Counted from the first letter of the stretch, positions 34,788 to 44,534 are shown. The stretch is 60,641 bases of DNA from an uncultured Saccharospirillaceae bacterium (GCA_950054195.1 CATLPG010000014.1:1-60641), one strand, 5' to 3'. Program-made: numbers and translations. Notes: generated from the sequence alone by a model not told the origin.

Positions 34788-35738
34788 ATGAATAAGAAAC
34801 TACTTTTAGGTACATTTTTGATAGTCAGTATGATGAGTAGAGGTCAACAAGATCCTCAGTTTACTCACTTCATGTATGATAAACTTTCTATAAACCCAGG
34901 TGTTGCTGGAACTTCTGAAGCAATTTGCTTTACAGGTATCTTCAGGAACCAATGGGGGGGCTTCGGACAAGAGCCTAAAACAGGATTGTTAAATTTACAT
35001 GCTCCTATCGATCAAATTAAAGGGGGGTTAGGTGGTACATATTATTATGACCAGCTAGGTTGGGAAATAAATAATATGTTTAGACTTTCTTATTCCTACC
35101 ACCTTAAAAATATCGGTCCAGGGAGTTTAGGTTTAGGATTATCTGCTGGGTATTTTCAGAAAAAAATTAATCCAGCTTGGATTGTTCCTGATACAGAAGC
35201 AGGATCAGGAAATAATCAGGATAACTCAATACCTACATCTAATAACGCTGATGGATCAATTAATTTCTCTTTAGGAGCTTATTACTATGCTTCAAATTTC
35301 TATGCTGGATTGTCTACAACTCATCTTACTCAGTCAGAATTAAGTTCTCTTAATGTTCAATCTGTACGTCACTATTATATTATGGGAGGTTATACTTATC
35401 CTCTCCCAGTTCTAAATGGTGATTTTGAACTAAAACCCAATGCGTTAATAAAAACTGATGCTGTTTCAACGCAATTTGATGTTAATTTAACCGTTATGTT
35501 TAGGAAGTTGGCTTGGTTGGGTGTAACTTATCGTAACCAAGATGCAGTTGCACCAATGGCAGGTTTACAATATACATTGAGTAAATATGGAACAGTAAAA
35601 TTAGGATATGCTTATGATGTAACAACCTCTAATATTAGTGGGTATAGTAATGGAACACATGAGATTATGTTGAATTATTGTTTTAGTATTTCTAGGAATA
35701 AACCTTTTACAAGAACGGTGCATCCAAGATTTTTATAA
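34788..35738 (+). CDS. porP: PorP/SprF-family type IX secretion membrane protein
   Basis: A 316-aa outer-membrane barrel of the PorP/SprF family. Signal peptide MNKKLLLGTFLIVSMMSRG|QQ, then the family hallmark DPQFTHFMYDKLSINPGVAG, TGIFRNQWGGFG and GGLGGTYYYDQLGWE; the C-terminal strand region is HEIMLNYCFSI. SprF/PorP proteins help deliver or anchor T9SS cargo such as SprB. Its location immediately upstream of gldKLMN is the usual arrangement. It starts about 170 bases after the tRNA terminator. Confidence 0.92.
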   Translation: MNKKLLLGTFLIVSMMSRGQQDPQFTHFMYDKLSINPGVAGTSEAICFTGIFRNQWGGFGQEPKTGLLNLHAPIDQIKGGLGGTYYYDQLGWEINNMFRLSYSYHLKNIGPGSLGLGLSAGYFQKKINPAWIVPDTEAGSGNNQDNSIPTSNNADGSINFSLGAYYYASNFYAGLSTTHLTQSELSSLNVQSVRHYYIMGGYTYPLPVLNGDFELKPNALIKTDAVSTQFDVNLTVMFRKLAWLGVTYRNQDAVAPMAGLQYTLSKYGTVKLGYAYDVTTSNISGYSNGTHEIMLNYCFSISRNKPFTRTVHPRFL

Positions 35739-35849
35739 AAAAAATTGTAACCTTTTAAAAAGAGTTGCGTAAAAAGCAAAGCAAACCGGTTATTAACATT
35801 TAAAAGTTAACAACTGGTTAAAAGAAAAAGAGAAGAAAAAAAGAGTGAT

Positions 35850-37373
35850 ATGAAAAAGGTGTTTTTGTTGATGGCTTTAGGGGCGATAGTCCTATCAAGC
35901 TGTTCTGAGCGTACGGGGGAGTTAATAGGATCACAAGGTAGACCAAGATGGTATGGATATGATCCTTATGGGATGAATTACATCAGATCAGGTAACTTTG
36001 AGATGGGACAAAGCGACCAAGACGTACCTTTTGTTCATCAATCGAGAACAAAGGTCGTTCAGTTGAATGCGTTCTATATTGATATTACCGAAATTAGCAA
36101 TAACGAGTATCGTCAATTTGTAGAATGGGTTAGAGACTCTTTAGCTAGAAGATATTTAGCTCAAAACGAATTTGAAGAAGAATTCTTACTTGAAATGTAT
36201 GATGATCAGCTAGAATTAATAGAAGATGCTGATATCCAACCTTTAAACTGGGATTCAAGATTGCGTTGGGATGATGAAGAATATTTCCCTCTTTTAGTTG
36301 AAGAACTAGTTATTCCAGAATCACAGAGATATTATAGAAGAAGAGAGATTGATCCTAGAAAATTAATTTATGAATATTACTGGATTGATCTAAAGGAAGC
36401 AGCTTACAAAGGTCGTCCAGAAATGGAAGGTCGTCCATCAAATCTAGAAGTTTTAGATGGTTCAGCAGAAGGTTTTACTAGAGATGGAGGTACAGATTGG
36501 AGAAAGTCAATGAAAGATGGAGAATTCCCATTTCCAATAGATCAATATGATGAAGATGAAGAGATTCAAAGAGGTAAAGATTTAGATTTAGGTTGGAGAA
36601 ACAAGATTGGTCAAAACAATGCTATTAGAGGGCATACCGATAGATCTCGATTTATCATTAAGGAAAAAATAAATGTTTTCCCAGATACATTAGTATGGGT
36701 ACATGACTTTACTTATTCTTATCATGAGCCATTAACAAGAAAATACTTTTGGCACCCAGCTTATGACGATTATCCTGTTGTAGGTGTTACATGGCAACAA
36801 GCAAAAGCTTTTTGTGTATGGAGAACACAGCTTCTAAATAATTTCAGAAGTGATATGGGAGAAGTTTATGTAGATGATTATAGACTACCCACCGAAGCAG
36901 AATGGGAGTACGCTTCTAGAGGAGGTTTGAAATTAAGTCCATATCCATGGGGAGGTCCTTATATTAGAAATTCTAAAGGTTGTTTCTTAGGAAACTTTAA
37001 GCCAATGAGAGGTAGATATGACGATGATGGAGGTGTACAAACTGTTAAAGTTACTTCTTACCACCCGAACGATTACGGTTTGTATTGTATGGCAGGTAAC
37101 GTTGCGGAATGGACAAGTACAGCTTTTGATGAGTCTATGTATGAATTTTCTCACGATATGAACCCAGAATATCAATATAACGCATTAGATCATGACCCAA
37201 TATCTATGAAACGTAAGGTTATTAGAGGTGGTTCATGGAAAGATATAGGGTATTACCTTCAAACGGGTACTAGAACTTACGAGTATCAAGATACAGCCAA
37301 AAGTTACATTGGATTTAGATGTGTAATGAGTTACCTTGGTAGAGGAGGTGAAGATAGAGAAGAAGGATTATAA
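35850..37373 (+). CDS. gldK: GldK/PorK, type IX secretion ring lipoprotein
   Basis: A 507-aa lipoprotein (LSSC, Cys at ~18) with a formylglycine-generating-enzyme-like (SUMF1) fold: GNFEMGQSDQDVPF, AFYIDITEISNNEYRQFV, RLPTEAEWEYASRGG, YGLYCMAGNVAEWTS and KVIRGGSWKD ... YIGFRCVMS. In T9SS it forms the periplasmic GldK/GldN ring on the outer membrane. A large charged insertion (~100-270) is typical of flavobacterial GldK. Second gene of the porP-gldKLMN run. Confidence 0.96.
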   Translation: MKKVFLLMALGAIVLSSCSERTGELIGSQGRPRWYGYDPYGMNYIRSGNFEMGQSDQDVPFVHQSRTKVVQLNAFYIDITEISNNEYRQFVEWVRDSLARRYLAQNEFEEEFLLEMYDDQLELIEDADIQPLNWDSRLRWDDEEYFPLLVEELVIPESQRYYRRREIDPRKLIYEYYWIDLKEAAYKGRPEMEGRPSNLEVLDGSAEGFTRDGGTDWRKSMKDGEFPFPIDQYDEDEEIQRGKDLDLGWRNKIGQNNAIRGHTDRSRFIIKEKINVFPDTLVWVHDFTYSYHEPLTRKYFWHPAYDDYPVVGVTWQQAKAFCVWRTQLLNNFRSDMGEVYVDDYRLPTEAEWEYASRGGLKLSPYPWGGPYIRNSKGCFLGNFKPMRGRYDDDGGVQTVKVTSYHPNDYGLYCMAGNVAEWTSTAFDESMYEFSHDMNPEYQYNALDHDPISMKRKVIRGGSWKDIGYYLQTGTRTYEYQDTAKSYIGFRCVMSYLGRGGEDREEGL

Positions 37374-37463
37374 AATTTTTAAAAAAACTAACCTAAAAAG
37401 TGTTACTTTTTTGTAATACTGCATTAAACAAACAAATAAATAAACTAGAAAAAAGAAAAAGCT

Positions 37464-38291
37464 ATGAAACCAGGAAGTAAAGGATGGAAAAATTTTATGT
37501 CAAAGCTCTATGGGTTTGGAGCTGCAGTTGTGATTGTAGGAGCGATGTTTAAAATTATGCACTGGCCAGGAGCAAGTATGATGCTTATCATTGGTTTATC
37601 GGTAGAGGCATTAATATTTATATTCTCAGCATTTGAGCCAATACATGATGAAGTAGATTGGACATTAGTATATCCAGAACTAGCATTAGGTCACGATCAT
37701 GATGATGAAGAAATTGAAGGATTAGAGTTATCAACACCAACTAGACCTAACAAAAATAATGGAGGTGTTGCAGGTGAGCTAGATAATTTACTATCAGAAG
37801 CTAAAATTGATTCAGAGTTGATTCAAAGTTTAGGTGATGGTATGAGAAACTTAAGTGAAACAGCTGGTAAAATTAGTAATGTTGCAGACGCAACTGCAGA
37901 ATCAGCTAACTATACTAAAAGTTTAAAGAAAGCAGCTGAAAAAGTAGATAAATTGGCAGATGCATATACAACAGCTTCTGAATCATTAATGGGATTAACT
38001 TCTACTCAAGAAGAGGGAGCTTCTTTCGGAGAGCAAATGCAAAAAGTTACAGCTAATTTATCAGCACTTAACAGTGTTTATGAAGCGCAACTTAAAGGTG
38101 CGTCTGATTCTTTAGAGGCAACTACAAAAATCCAATCTGGTATTACTGAATTAATGACTAACTTATCTGATTCAGTAGAAGACACTAGAAATTACAAAAC
38201 AAATATTGCTGAGTTAAGTAAAAACTTAAGCGCATTGAATAAAGTTTATAGCAACATGCTAAATGCTATGAACATGAATCCAAACGCGTAG
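37464..38291 (+). CDS. gldL: GldL/PorL, type IX secretion motor subunit
   Basis: A 275-aa inner-membrane protein. Two TM helices (~18-36 and ~41-58: LYGFGAAVVIVGAMFKIMHW, MMLIIGLSVEALIFIFSAFE) carry the conserved Lys/His/Trp and Glu residues of the proton-driven GldLM motor. The cytoplasmic part is a long coiled coil (DSELIQSLGDGMRNLSETAG; LSALNKVYSNML) in which a 'LSALNSVY/LSALNKVY' motif recurs. It pairs with GldM to energise secretion and gliding. Confidence 0.96.
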   Translation: MKPGSKGWKNFMSKLYGFGAAVVIVGAMFKIMHWPGASMMLIIGLSVEALIFIFSAFEPIHDEVDWTLVYPELALGHDHDDEEIEGLELSTPTRPNKNNGGVAGELDNLLSEAKIDSELIQSLGDGMRNLSETAGKISNVADATAESANYTKSLKKAAEKVDKLADAYTTASESLMGLTSTQEEGASFGEQMQKVTANLSALNSVYEAQLKGASDSLEATTKIQSGITELMTNLSDSVEDTRNYKTNIAELSKNLSALNKVYSNMLNAMNMNPNA

Positions 38292-38335
38292 TAGAATATA
38301 GTTACTCAGTATTAACCTTATAATTTTTATTAAAA

Positions 38336-40036
38336 ATGGCAGGAGGTAAGGAAACCCCAAGACAAAAGATGATCGGTATGATGTACCTCGTACTTACCGC
38401 ACTTTTGGCACTAAACGTATCCAAAAGTATCCTTGATGCTTTTGTAACGCAGGACGAACAAGGTCTTGAACAAAATACACGTATTATTGAATCTATTAAT
38501 GGTATTGGAACTAAAATTTCATTAGGAATGAATGATCCTCAATCGAAAAAATCGGCAGAGGAGATAGAGCCAGTGTACAAGGATCTTAGAAAGATGGCTA
38601 ATGAAGTTGACGATCACTTTCATAACCAACTGAATGAACTTTTCAAGAATGTAGAAGGGCGAGAGTGGTTCAAAAAGGATGAGCAAAGCCAAATCACTTC
38701 TTTAGCAGATGAGCAATTTCCTTTAGATAAAATGGGAAAGAAAGATGATTATGATTCACCATCTAATTTTTTCGGAGGTGAACCAGGTTCAGAGTCATAC
38801 AAAAGAGGAGAAGAATTAAGACTTAAAATGGCGGAGTTAAGGGATAAGATGATTCTTAGAGTAGCTTCTGAATTTAAGTATCAAGGAAAGGTTTATACAA
38901 TTTCTAAAAATGATTTAAAAGATAGAAAAACGTTTGAAGCTCATTTAGATGAAACTAAAAACCCTAAGAAGGATGCATTACTTGACATTTATAGAATGTT
39001 AACAAAAGAAGAAACAATAAAACAGCATGGTGAAGAAAAAGCATGGCACATCGCTCGTTTTTATCACCAACCAATGGTAGGTGTTGTAGGTACCATGACT
39101 TCATTAAGAAATGATATTCGTATGGCACAACAAAAAGCTTCACAAATGTTATTGGATCGTATGGATACTCCTATGATGAATATCAATAAAGTAGAAGCAC
39201 AAGTTTTAGCTAATACGCAATACCTAAACATGGGCGACAAGCTTGATGTTAAAATTGGAATTGTTGCATATGACTCAAGTAAAATTTATCCTGTAAAGTA
39301 CAGAAAAGGTGAAGAAGGTGATTATACCAAAGCAGATTCTGGTAAAATTACTATTGAAGCTAGTTCACCTGGGCCACAACATATGGAGGGTAAATTAATT
39401 GTTGAAATTGCTGGAGTTGAGGAAGAAAGAGATTGGTCTTTTGACTATACAGTAGGTAAGCCTTCTGCTTCTGTCGCATTACCAGATTTGAATGTATTAT
39501 ATATTGGTTACCCTAATAAAGTAAGAGCTGTTGCTTCTGGTTACCCACCTGATCAAGTAAAAGTAAGTTGTAGTGGGTGCTCGAGTTTTAGTAAGAAAGG
39601 AGAGGATTATATAGCTCAGGTTAGAGGTTCTTCGGATAAAGCAACAGTTACAGTTAGCGTTGATGGTAAAAAAATTGGCTTTCAAGAATTTAGAATTTTT
39701 GCACTTCCTAAAGCGCAACCATATTTTGTTGGTAAATCTGTTGAAACATCTGTTATTTCAGCAAGTTTAGTAAGAGCAGGTAGTAGGCTTACCGCAAAAC
39801 TACCTAACTCACCTTTAAATGTTGATTATGACGTGGTTTCTTTTAGTATGTCTGCAGCTAGTAAAGGTAAAATTCTTACTGGGGGTGATGCTAGAGGTTC
39901 TTCTTTAACAAGCAAAATGAAAAACATATTGAAAGGACTTGGTAAAGGAGATAGGGTATATTTTGAAAATGTAAAGTTGGCTGGTCCTGATGGCAAAGCT
40001 TATCCTGTTGGTGGACTTGCATGGAAAATAAAATAA
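38336..40036 (+). CDS. gldM: GldM/PorM, type IX secretion motor stator/shaft
   Basis: A 566-aa protein with a single N-terminal TM helix (PRQKMIGMMYLVLTALLALN, with the short cytoplasmic N-terminus MAGGKETPRQK). The long periplasmic part is a helical domain (VYKDLRKMANEVDDHFHNQL) followed by beta-rich domains D2-D4 (YRKGEEGDYTKADSGKITIE, VEEERDWSFDYTVGKPSASV, PLNVDYDVVSFSM). GldM couples the proton motive force at GldL to the GldK/N ring. Length and the MAGGK.TPRQKMI start are typical. Confidence 0.96.
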   Translation: MAGGKETPRQKMIGMMYLVLTALLALNVSKSILDAFVTQDEQGLEQNTRIIESINGIGTKISLGMNDPQSKKSAEEIEPVYKDLRKMANEVDDHFHNQLNELFKNVEGREWFKKDEQSQITSLADEQFPLDKMGKKDDYDSPSNFFGGEPGSESYKRGEELRLKMAELRDKMILRVASEFKYQGKVYTISKNDLKDRKTFEAHLDETKNPKKDALLDIYRMLTKEETIKQHGEEKAWHIARFYHQPMVGVVGTMTSLRNDIRMAQQKASQMLLDRMDTPMMNINKVEAQVLANTQYLNMGDKLDVKIGIVAYDSSKIYPVKYRKGEEGDYTKADSGKITIEASSPGPQHMEGKLIVEIAGVEEERDWSFDYTVGKPSASVALPDLNVLYIGYPNKVRAVASGYPPDQVKVSCSGCSSFSKKGEDYIAQVRGSSDKATVTVSVDGKKIGFQEFRIFALPKAQPYFVGKSVETSVISASLVRAGSRLTAKLPNSPLNVDYDVVSFSMSAASKGKILTGGDARGSSLTSKMKNILKGLGKGDRVYFENVKLAGPDGKAYPVGGLAWKIK

Positions 40037-40070
40037 GTAGTTTAACGTTTTATTTATAAATAGTAAAGAG

Positions 40071-41030
40071 ATGAAGAGATTGGGTGTAATTATGTGCACA
40101 TTAATGACTAGTGTTGTTTTTGCACAGGGTGGAGAAAATTTGCAGGGTACTGCTCCTTCTGGAGTTCTTGATGGTGTATATGTGCAACAGCATATTCCAA
40201 CTAAAAAAGTAATTGCTTATCCCCATCTTAGAGAGGCTGATGTAATGTGGAGTAAGCGTGTGTGGAGAGTTATTGATCTTAGAGAAAAGATAAATTACCC
40301 TCTTTACTACCCTACAAAGCCATTAAATGATAGGAGAAGTCTTTGGGATGTAATTCGCTATGGAGTAGAAAGTGAAGGAAGTTTAATTCCTTATGAGGTT
40401 ATTCCTAGTGGTGATAGTGAAGGAGAAGTTAGGTTTGACTACCAAGGTCAGTTTTTGCATCCGATTAAGCCACCTAACGGTAATACAAAGGACTCTGCTT
40501 ACTTGAAAAAGATTAAAGCGTTGTTCTATTCAACAGAGACTGTTCCAGTTATAGACCCGCAAACTGATGCACCTATGATTGATGAAGATGGTTTAGAGGT
40601 AACAAAAGAAATTTATAAGCCAATATCTTCTAGTGACGTTGTACAATATTTGGTAAAGGAAGATTGGTTTTTCGATAAGCAGCGTTCGGTAATGGATGTT
40701 CGAATTATTGGTATTTCACCAATGATTCAAAAATATGATGAGCAAGGAAACTTAAAGCCTGGTTTAGATCAAGCTTTTTGGTTATATTTCCCAGAAACAA
40801 GATATGTTTTTCAGAACTATTTTGTATATAACAGAGCAAATGATGCCCAAAGAATGTCCTTTGATGACTTATTCTGGAAAAGACAGTTTAATAGTTTCAT
40901 TTACAAAGAAACCAATGTTTATGATAGAGAAATTCAGAATTATGAACAAAATGGAGTTAAAGCTCTTTTAGAGTCTGAGCGTATTAAGTTAGAGATGACA
41001 AACTTCGAGCATGATCTTTGGCATTTATAA
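40071..41030 (+). CDS. gldN: GldN/PorN, type IX secretion ring protein
   Basis: A 319-aa periplasmic protein. Signal peptide MKRLGVIMCTLMTSVVFA|QG, then the GldN core (DVMWSKRVWRVIDLREKINY, PLYYPTKPLNDRRSLWDVI, KEDWFFDKQRSVMDVRIIGI, FWLYFPETRYVFQNYFVYN, SFDDLFWKRQFNSFIYKE). It forms the ring with GldK. Last gene of the T9SS operon; a UUCG-loop terminator follows 30 bases downstream. Confidence 0.96.
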   Translation: MKRLGVIMCTLMTSVVFAQGGENLQGTAPSGVLDGVYVQQHIPTKKVIAYPHLREADVMWSKRVWRVIDLREKINYPLYYPTKPLNDRRSLWDVIRYGVESEGSLIPYEVIPSGDSEGEVRFDYQGQFLHPIKPPNGNTKDSAYLKKIKALFYSTETVPVIDPQTDAPMIDEDGLEVTKEIYKPISSSDVVQYLVKEDWFFDKQRSVMDVRIIGISPMIQKYDEQGNLKPGLDQAFWLYFPETRYVFQNYFVYNRANDAQRMSFDDLFWKRQFNSFIYKETNVYDREIQNYEQNGVKALLESERIKLEMTNFEHDLWHL

Positions 41031-41059
41031 TATATTCATTTAATCTAATTAAATATTAG

Positions 41060-41084
41060 AGCTACCTTCGGGTAGCTTTTTTTA
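41060..41084 (+). terminator. UUCG-tetraloop terminator closing the gld operon
   Basis: AGCTACC (41060-41066), TTCG loop, GGTAGCT (41071-41077), then T-run. The next gene's ATG is at 41090, so read-through or a promoter inside the hairpin region would be needed to express it. Confidence 0.9.
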
Positions 41085-41089
41085 TATCT

Positions 41090-41530
41090 ATGATACAAGT
41101 ATACGATGATGTTTATTTTATGAAGCAAGCAATGTTTCAAGCTCAAACTGCTTTAGAAGAGGGAGAAATACCCGTTGGAGCAGTAATCGTTCATAAGAAT
41201 AAAATTATAGCCAGAGGATATAATATGACCGAAAAGCTAAACGATTTCACTGCACATGCTGAAATGTTAGCGTTTACGTCAGCGTCTGAATACTTTGGGA
41301 ATAAATATTTAAATGAATGTTCATTATATGTTACACTAGAGCCTTGTGTTATGTGCTGCGGGGCTTCCTACTGGACTAGAATAAATAAAATTGTATATGC
41401 AGCCTCTGATGAAAATAGAAGAGGTATTTCTAAAGGACTTTTACATCCGAAAACGATCGTTAAATCTGGGTTGATGGCTGATGAGGCTCAACAATTATTA
41501 CAGGCTTTTTTTAAAAGTAAAAGAGAATAA
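41090..41530 (+). CDS. tadA: Nucleoside deaminase, TadA-type tRNA adenosine deaminase
   Basis: A 146-aa zinc deaminase. EIPVGAVIVHKNKIIARGYN, catalytic HAE in TAHAEMLAF and PCxxC in LEPCVMCCGASYWTRINKIV give the TadA order and spacing. TadA makes inosine-34 in tRNA-Arg(ACG). A guanine-deaminase-like variant is possible, but the MCCGA and L.P segments favour TadA. It begins 6 bases after the terminator T-run. Confidence 0.85.
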   Translation: MIQVYDDVYFMKQAMFQAQTALEEGEIPVGAVIVHKNKIIARGYNMTEKLNDFTAHAEMLAFTSASEYFGNKYLNECSLYVTLEPCVMCCGASYWTRINKIVYAASDENRRGISKGLLHPKTIVKSGLMADEAQQLLQAFFKSKRE

Positions 41531-41650
41531 TAGTTTCCACTAAACCATACTTTACATTTATATTGGCATCAATACTTATTTTAAACCAATTTCCTTTTAG
41601 TAAAAACAAAATACTTTCTATCTTTAATTAGGTAACTGTATGTATAAGTA

Positions 41651-42142
41651 TTGAAAAAAGTAGACCATATTGTATCGCTTGAAGTTTATTCTTCGGCTAA
41701 AGAATTAAATGAAGCTGATTTAGAGTTGCTTAACAAAGCAAAAGAGATCAGTAAGTCTGCTTATGCTCCTTATTCTCAATTTTATGTTGGTGCAGCACTG
41801 AGATTAAAAAGTGGCAAGATTATAACAGGGAGTAATCAAGAAAATGTAGCTTACCCAAGTGGATTGTGTGCAGAACGTGTAGCTATATTTTATGCAAATG
41901 CACAATTTCCAACTGATGAAGTAGAAGCAATAGCTATAAATGCACATGCTGAAAAATTTGATGTAAGTCATCCTATATCTCCATGTGGTTCTTGTAGACA
42001 GGCAATAGCTGAATACGAGATAAAGCAAAAAAAGGAGATTAGAATAATTATGGGAGCAAATACGGGCGAAATTCATGTTTGTTCAGGAATAAAGTCACTA
42101 CTCCCATTTATGTTTAACGAAGAAGAATTAAAAAACGATTAG
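41651..42142 (+). CDS. cdd: Cytidine deaminase
   Basis: A 163-aa homotetrameric-type cytidine deaminase. SAYAPYSQFYVGAALR, NVAYPSGLCAERVAIF (CAE zinc/catalytic site) and SPCGSCRQAIAEYE (PCGSCRQ zinc site). It deaminates cytidine and deoxycytidine for pyrimidine salvage. The start must be TTG at 41651, since an in-frame stop lies two codons upstream. It is 3 bases from pdhA, suggesting co-transcription. Confidence 0.93.
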   Translation: MKKVDHIVSLEVYSSAKELNEADLELLNKAKEISKSAYAPYSQFYVGAALRLKSGKIITGSNQENVAYPSGLCAERVAIFYANAQFPTDEVEAIAINAHAEKFDVSHPISPCGSCRQAIAEYEIKQKKEIRIIMGANTGEIHVCSGIKSLLPFMFNEEELKND

Positions 42143-42145
42143 TTT

Positions 42146-43156
42146 ATGGCAACATCAACTAAACCAAAACCAATTTCAAAAGCAACTTACCTTAAGTGGT
42201 ATGAAGACATGCTTTTGATGAGGAAGTTTGAAGAAAAAGCAGGGCAATTATACATTCAACAAAAGTTTGGAGGTTTTTGTCACCTTTATATTGGTCAAGA
42301 AGCAGTAGTTGCAGGTGCAGTTAGTGCTACTAAAGCTGGTGATAAGCATATAACAGCTTACAGAGACCATGCGCATCCAATAGGCTTGGGTATGCATCCA
42401 AAGTATGTAATGGCTGAGTTATACGGGAAGTCTACAGGATGTTCTAAAGGTAAGGGAGGCTCTATGCATATGTTTGATACTTCTCTAGGCTTATGGGGAG
42501 GTCATGGAATTGTAGGAGCTCAAATACCTATGGGAGCTGGAATGGCATTTGCAGAAAAATATAATAAAACTAAAAATGTTGTATTGTGTTCTTTTGGAGA
42601 TGGAGCAGCTCGTCAAGGTGCACTTCATGAAACATTTAACATGGCTATGACTTGGAAGTTGCCAGTAATTTTTATTATTGAAAATAACAATTACGCCATG
42701 GGAACTTCTGTTCAACGTACTTCAAACATTACAGATTTAAAAAAATTAGGGGCAGCTTATGATATGCCAGCAGAATCTGTTGATGGGATGAGTTGTGAAG
42801 AAGTTCATTATGCTATTCTAAGAGCAGCTGATCGTGCTAGAAAAGGTGATGGCCCAACACTATTAGATATTCAAACCTATCGTTACAAAGGACATTCGAT
42901 GAGTGACCCTCAAAAATATAGAACGAAAGAAGAAGTGGAGAAGTATAAAAAACTTGACCCTATTCAAAAAGTACTTGAAACGATAAAAGAGAAGAAATAT
43001 GCAACTGCAAAGTTATTAGAAGAAATTGAAGAGCGAGTAAAAGATAAGGTGGTAGAATCGGTTAAGTTTGCCGAAGAATCACCGTTACCAGAAGCTCACG
43101 AGCTATACGAGGATGTATATGCCGAGGCAGATTACCCGTTTATTAAAGAATACTAA
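42146..43156 (+). CDS. pdhA: Pyruvate dehydrogenase E1 component, alpha subunit
   Basis: A 336-aa TPP-dependent E1-alpha. EEKAGQLYIQQKFGGFCHLY, GGKGGSMHMFD-type motif (CSKGKGGSMHMFD), TPP/Mg site CSFGDGAARQGALHETFNMA ... ENNNYAMGTSV, and the phosphorylation-loop-like segment YRYKGHSMSDPQKYR. It decarboxylates pyruvate and acetylates the E2 lipoyl group. The E2 gene follows 15 bases later; the beta subunit is not in this window. Confidence 0.94.
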   Translation: MATSTKPKPISKATYLKWYEDMLLMRKFEEKAGQLYIQQKFGGFCHLYIGQEAVVAGAVSATKAGDKHITAYRDHAHPIGLGMHPKYVMAELYGKSTGCSKGKGGSMHMFDTSLGLWGGHGIVGAQIPMGAGMAFAEKYNKTKNVVLCSFGDGAARQGALHETFNMAMTWKLPVIFIIENNNYAMGTSVQRTSNITDLKKLGAAYDMPAESVDGMSCEEVHYAILRAADRARKGDGPTLLDIQTYRYKGHSMSDPQKYRTKEEVEKYKKLDPIQKVLETIKEKKYATAKLLEEIEERVKDKVVESVKFAEESPLPEAHELYEDVYAEADYPFIKEY

Positions 43157-43171
43157 AAAAGATTTATTTCA

Positions 43172-44485
43172 ATGGCTGAAATAGTAAAAATGCCCAAATT
43201 GAGTGACACCATGGAAGAAGGTGTTGTTGCTGAATGGCATAAAAAGGTAGGAGATAAAGTTGAAGCTGGTGATTTACTAGCTGAAATTGAAACTGATAAA
43301 GCAACCATGGAGTTTGAATCATTTTATGATGGTGTATTACTTCATATTGGTGTAGAAAAAGGAAAGGCAGCTCCAGTTAATGATGTGTTAGCTATCATTG
43401 GAGAAGAAGGAGAGGATATTTCTCAATTATTAGAAGACTCAAAAAAAGAGGAAACTGATAAAAAGGAAGAAAATAAAGAAGAGGAAAAGAAAGAGGCAGA
43501 TAAGAAAGAAGAAGATTCAAAAGAGGAAGCTGAATCAGATTCAAAGAAGAAAGAAACTGAAGCTAAAACAGAAGAGAAAAAGGAAGAAACCAATAACTCT
43601 TCATCTTCTAAAAATACACGTACAAGTTCATCAGATAAAACGGTTAAAGCTTCACCACTTGCTAGGAAATTAGCAGAAGAAAAAGGAATTAGCCTTAGTC
43701 GTATTGAAGGAACTGGTGATAATGGAAGAATTATTAAGCGTGATGTAGAAAATTATACGGGAGGAAAATCAGTAAACTTTGTAGCGGAAGAAAAATATAG
43801 TGAATCTACAATTTCTCAAATGAGAAAAACAATTGCTCGAAGATTATCAGAGAGTAAATTTACAGCTCCTCATTTTTATCTAACCATGTCCATAGATATG
43901 GATCAAGCAATTGCGACTAGAAAAGCAATTAATAACCATATACAACCAGATAAAATTTCATTTAACGACTTAGTTATTAAGGCGGCAGCAGTTGCTCTTA
44001 AAAAACATCCTCAAGTGAATTCATCATGGCAGGGTGATGTTATTAGAACAAATGAACATGTTAATATTGGAGTAGCAGTAGCTGTTGATGAAGGATTATT
44101 AGTGCCCGTGGTACGTTTTGCTGATGGTAAAACACTTACTCAAATTTCTGGAGAAGTGAGAGAGTTAGCAGGCAAAGCAAAAAATAAAAAATTACAACCA
44201 AGCGAGTGGGAAGGAAATACATTTACCATCTCTAATTTAGGTATGTTTGGGATTGAAGAATTTACAGCAATTATAAATACTCCTGATGCTTGTATTTTGG
44301 CTGTAGGAGGTATCAATCAAGTACCTGTAGTTAAAAATGGAGAAATTATCCCAGGAAATGTAATGAAAGTCACGCTGTCTTGTGATCATAGAGTAGTAGA
44401 TGGAGCTGTAGGTTCAGCCTTTTTAAACACATTTAAAAACTATATGGAAAACCCAGTATTATTACTTGGGGAGTATAATATATAA
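43172..44485 (+). CDS. pdhC: Pyruvate dehydrogenase E2, dihydrolipoyl acetyltransferase
   Basis: 437 aa. One N-terminal lipoyl domain (MAEIVKMPKLSDTMEEGVVA; lipoyl Lys in EIETDKATMEFE), a very charged Lys/Glu/Ser linker (~90-155), the peripheral subunit-binding domain (SPLARKLAEEKGISLSRIEG) and the catalytic domain (ISQMRKTIARRLSESKFTAP, TFTISNLGMFGIEEFTAIIN, active-site His in LSCDHRVVDGAVGS). It forms the multienzyme core that transfers acetyl groups to CoA. A single lipoyl domain is normal for many Bacteroidota. Confidence 0.94.
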   Translation: MAEIVKMPKLSDTMEEGVVAEWHKKVGDKVEAGDLLAEIETDKATMEFESFYDGVLLHIGVEKGKAAPVNDVLAIIGEEGEDISQLLEDSKKEETDKKEENKEEEKKEADKKEEDSKEEAESDSKKKETEAKTEEKKEETNNSSSSKNTRTSSSDKTVKASPLARKLAEEKGISLSRIEGTGDNGRIIKRDVENYTGGKSVNFVAEEKYSESTISQMRKTIARRLSESKFTAPHFYLTMSIDMDQAIATRKAINNHIQPDKISFNDLVIKAAAVALKKHPQVNSSWQGDVIRTNEHVNIGVAVAVDEGLLVPVVRFADGKTLTQISGEVRELAGKAKNKKLQPSEWEGNTFTISNLGMFGIEEFTAIINTPDACILAVGGINQVPVVKNGEIIPGNVMKVTLSCDHRVVDGAVGSAFLNTFKNYMENPVLLLGEYNI

Positions 44486-44534
44486 CCTGTAAGTAAGTAA
44501 ACTTACAAACGTCAAAAAAATAAAAGATAAAATT

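Noticed and set aside
43430-43640. Lys/Glu-rich repeat in the E2 gene as a separate repeat element
   Set aside because: It is the flexible linker typical of lipoyl-bearing E2 proteins, coded by biased GAA/AAA codons.
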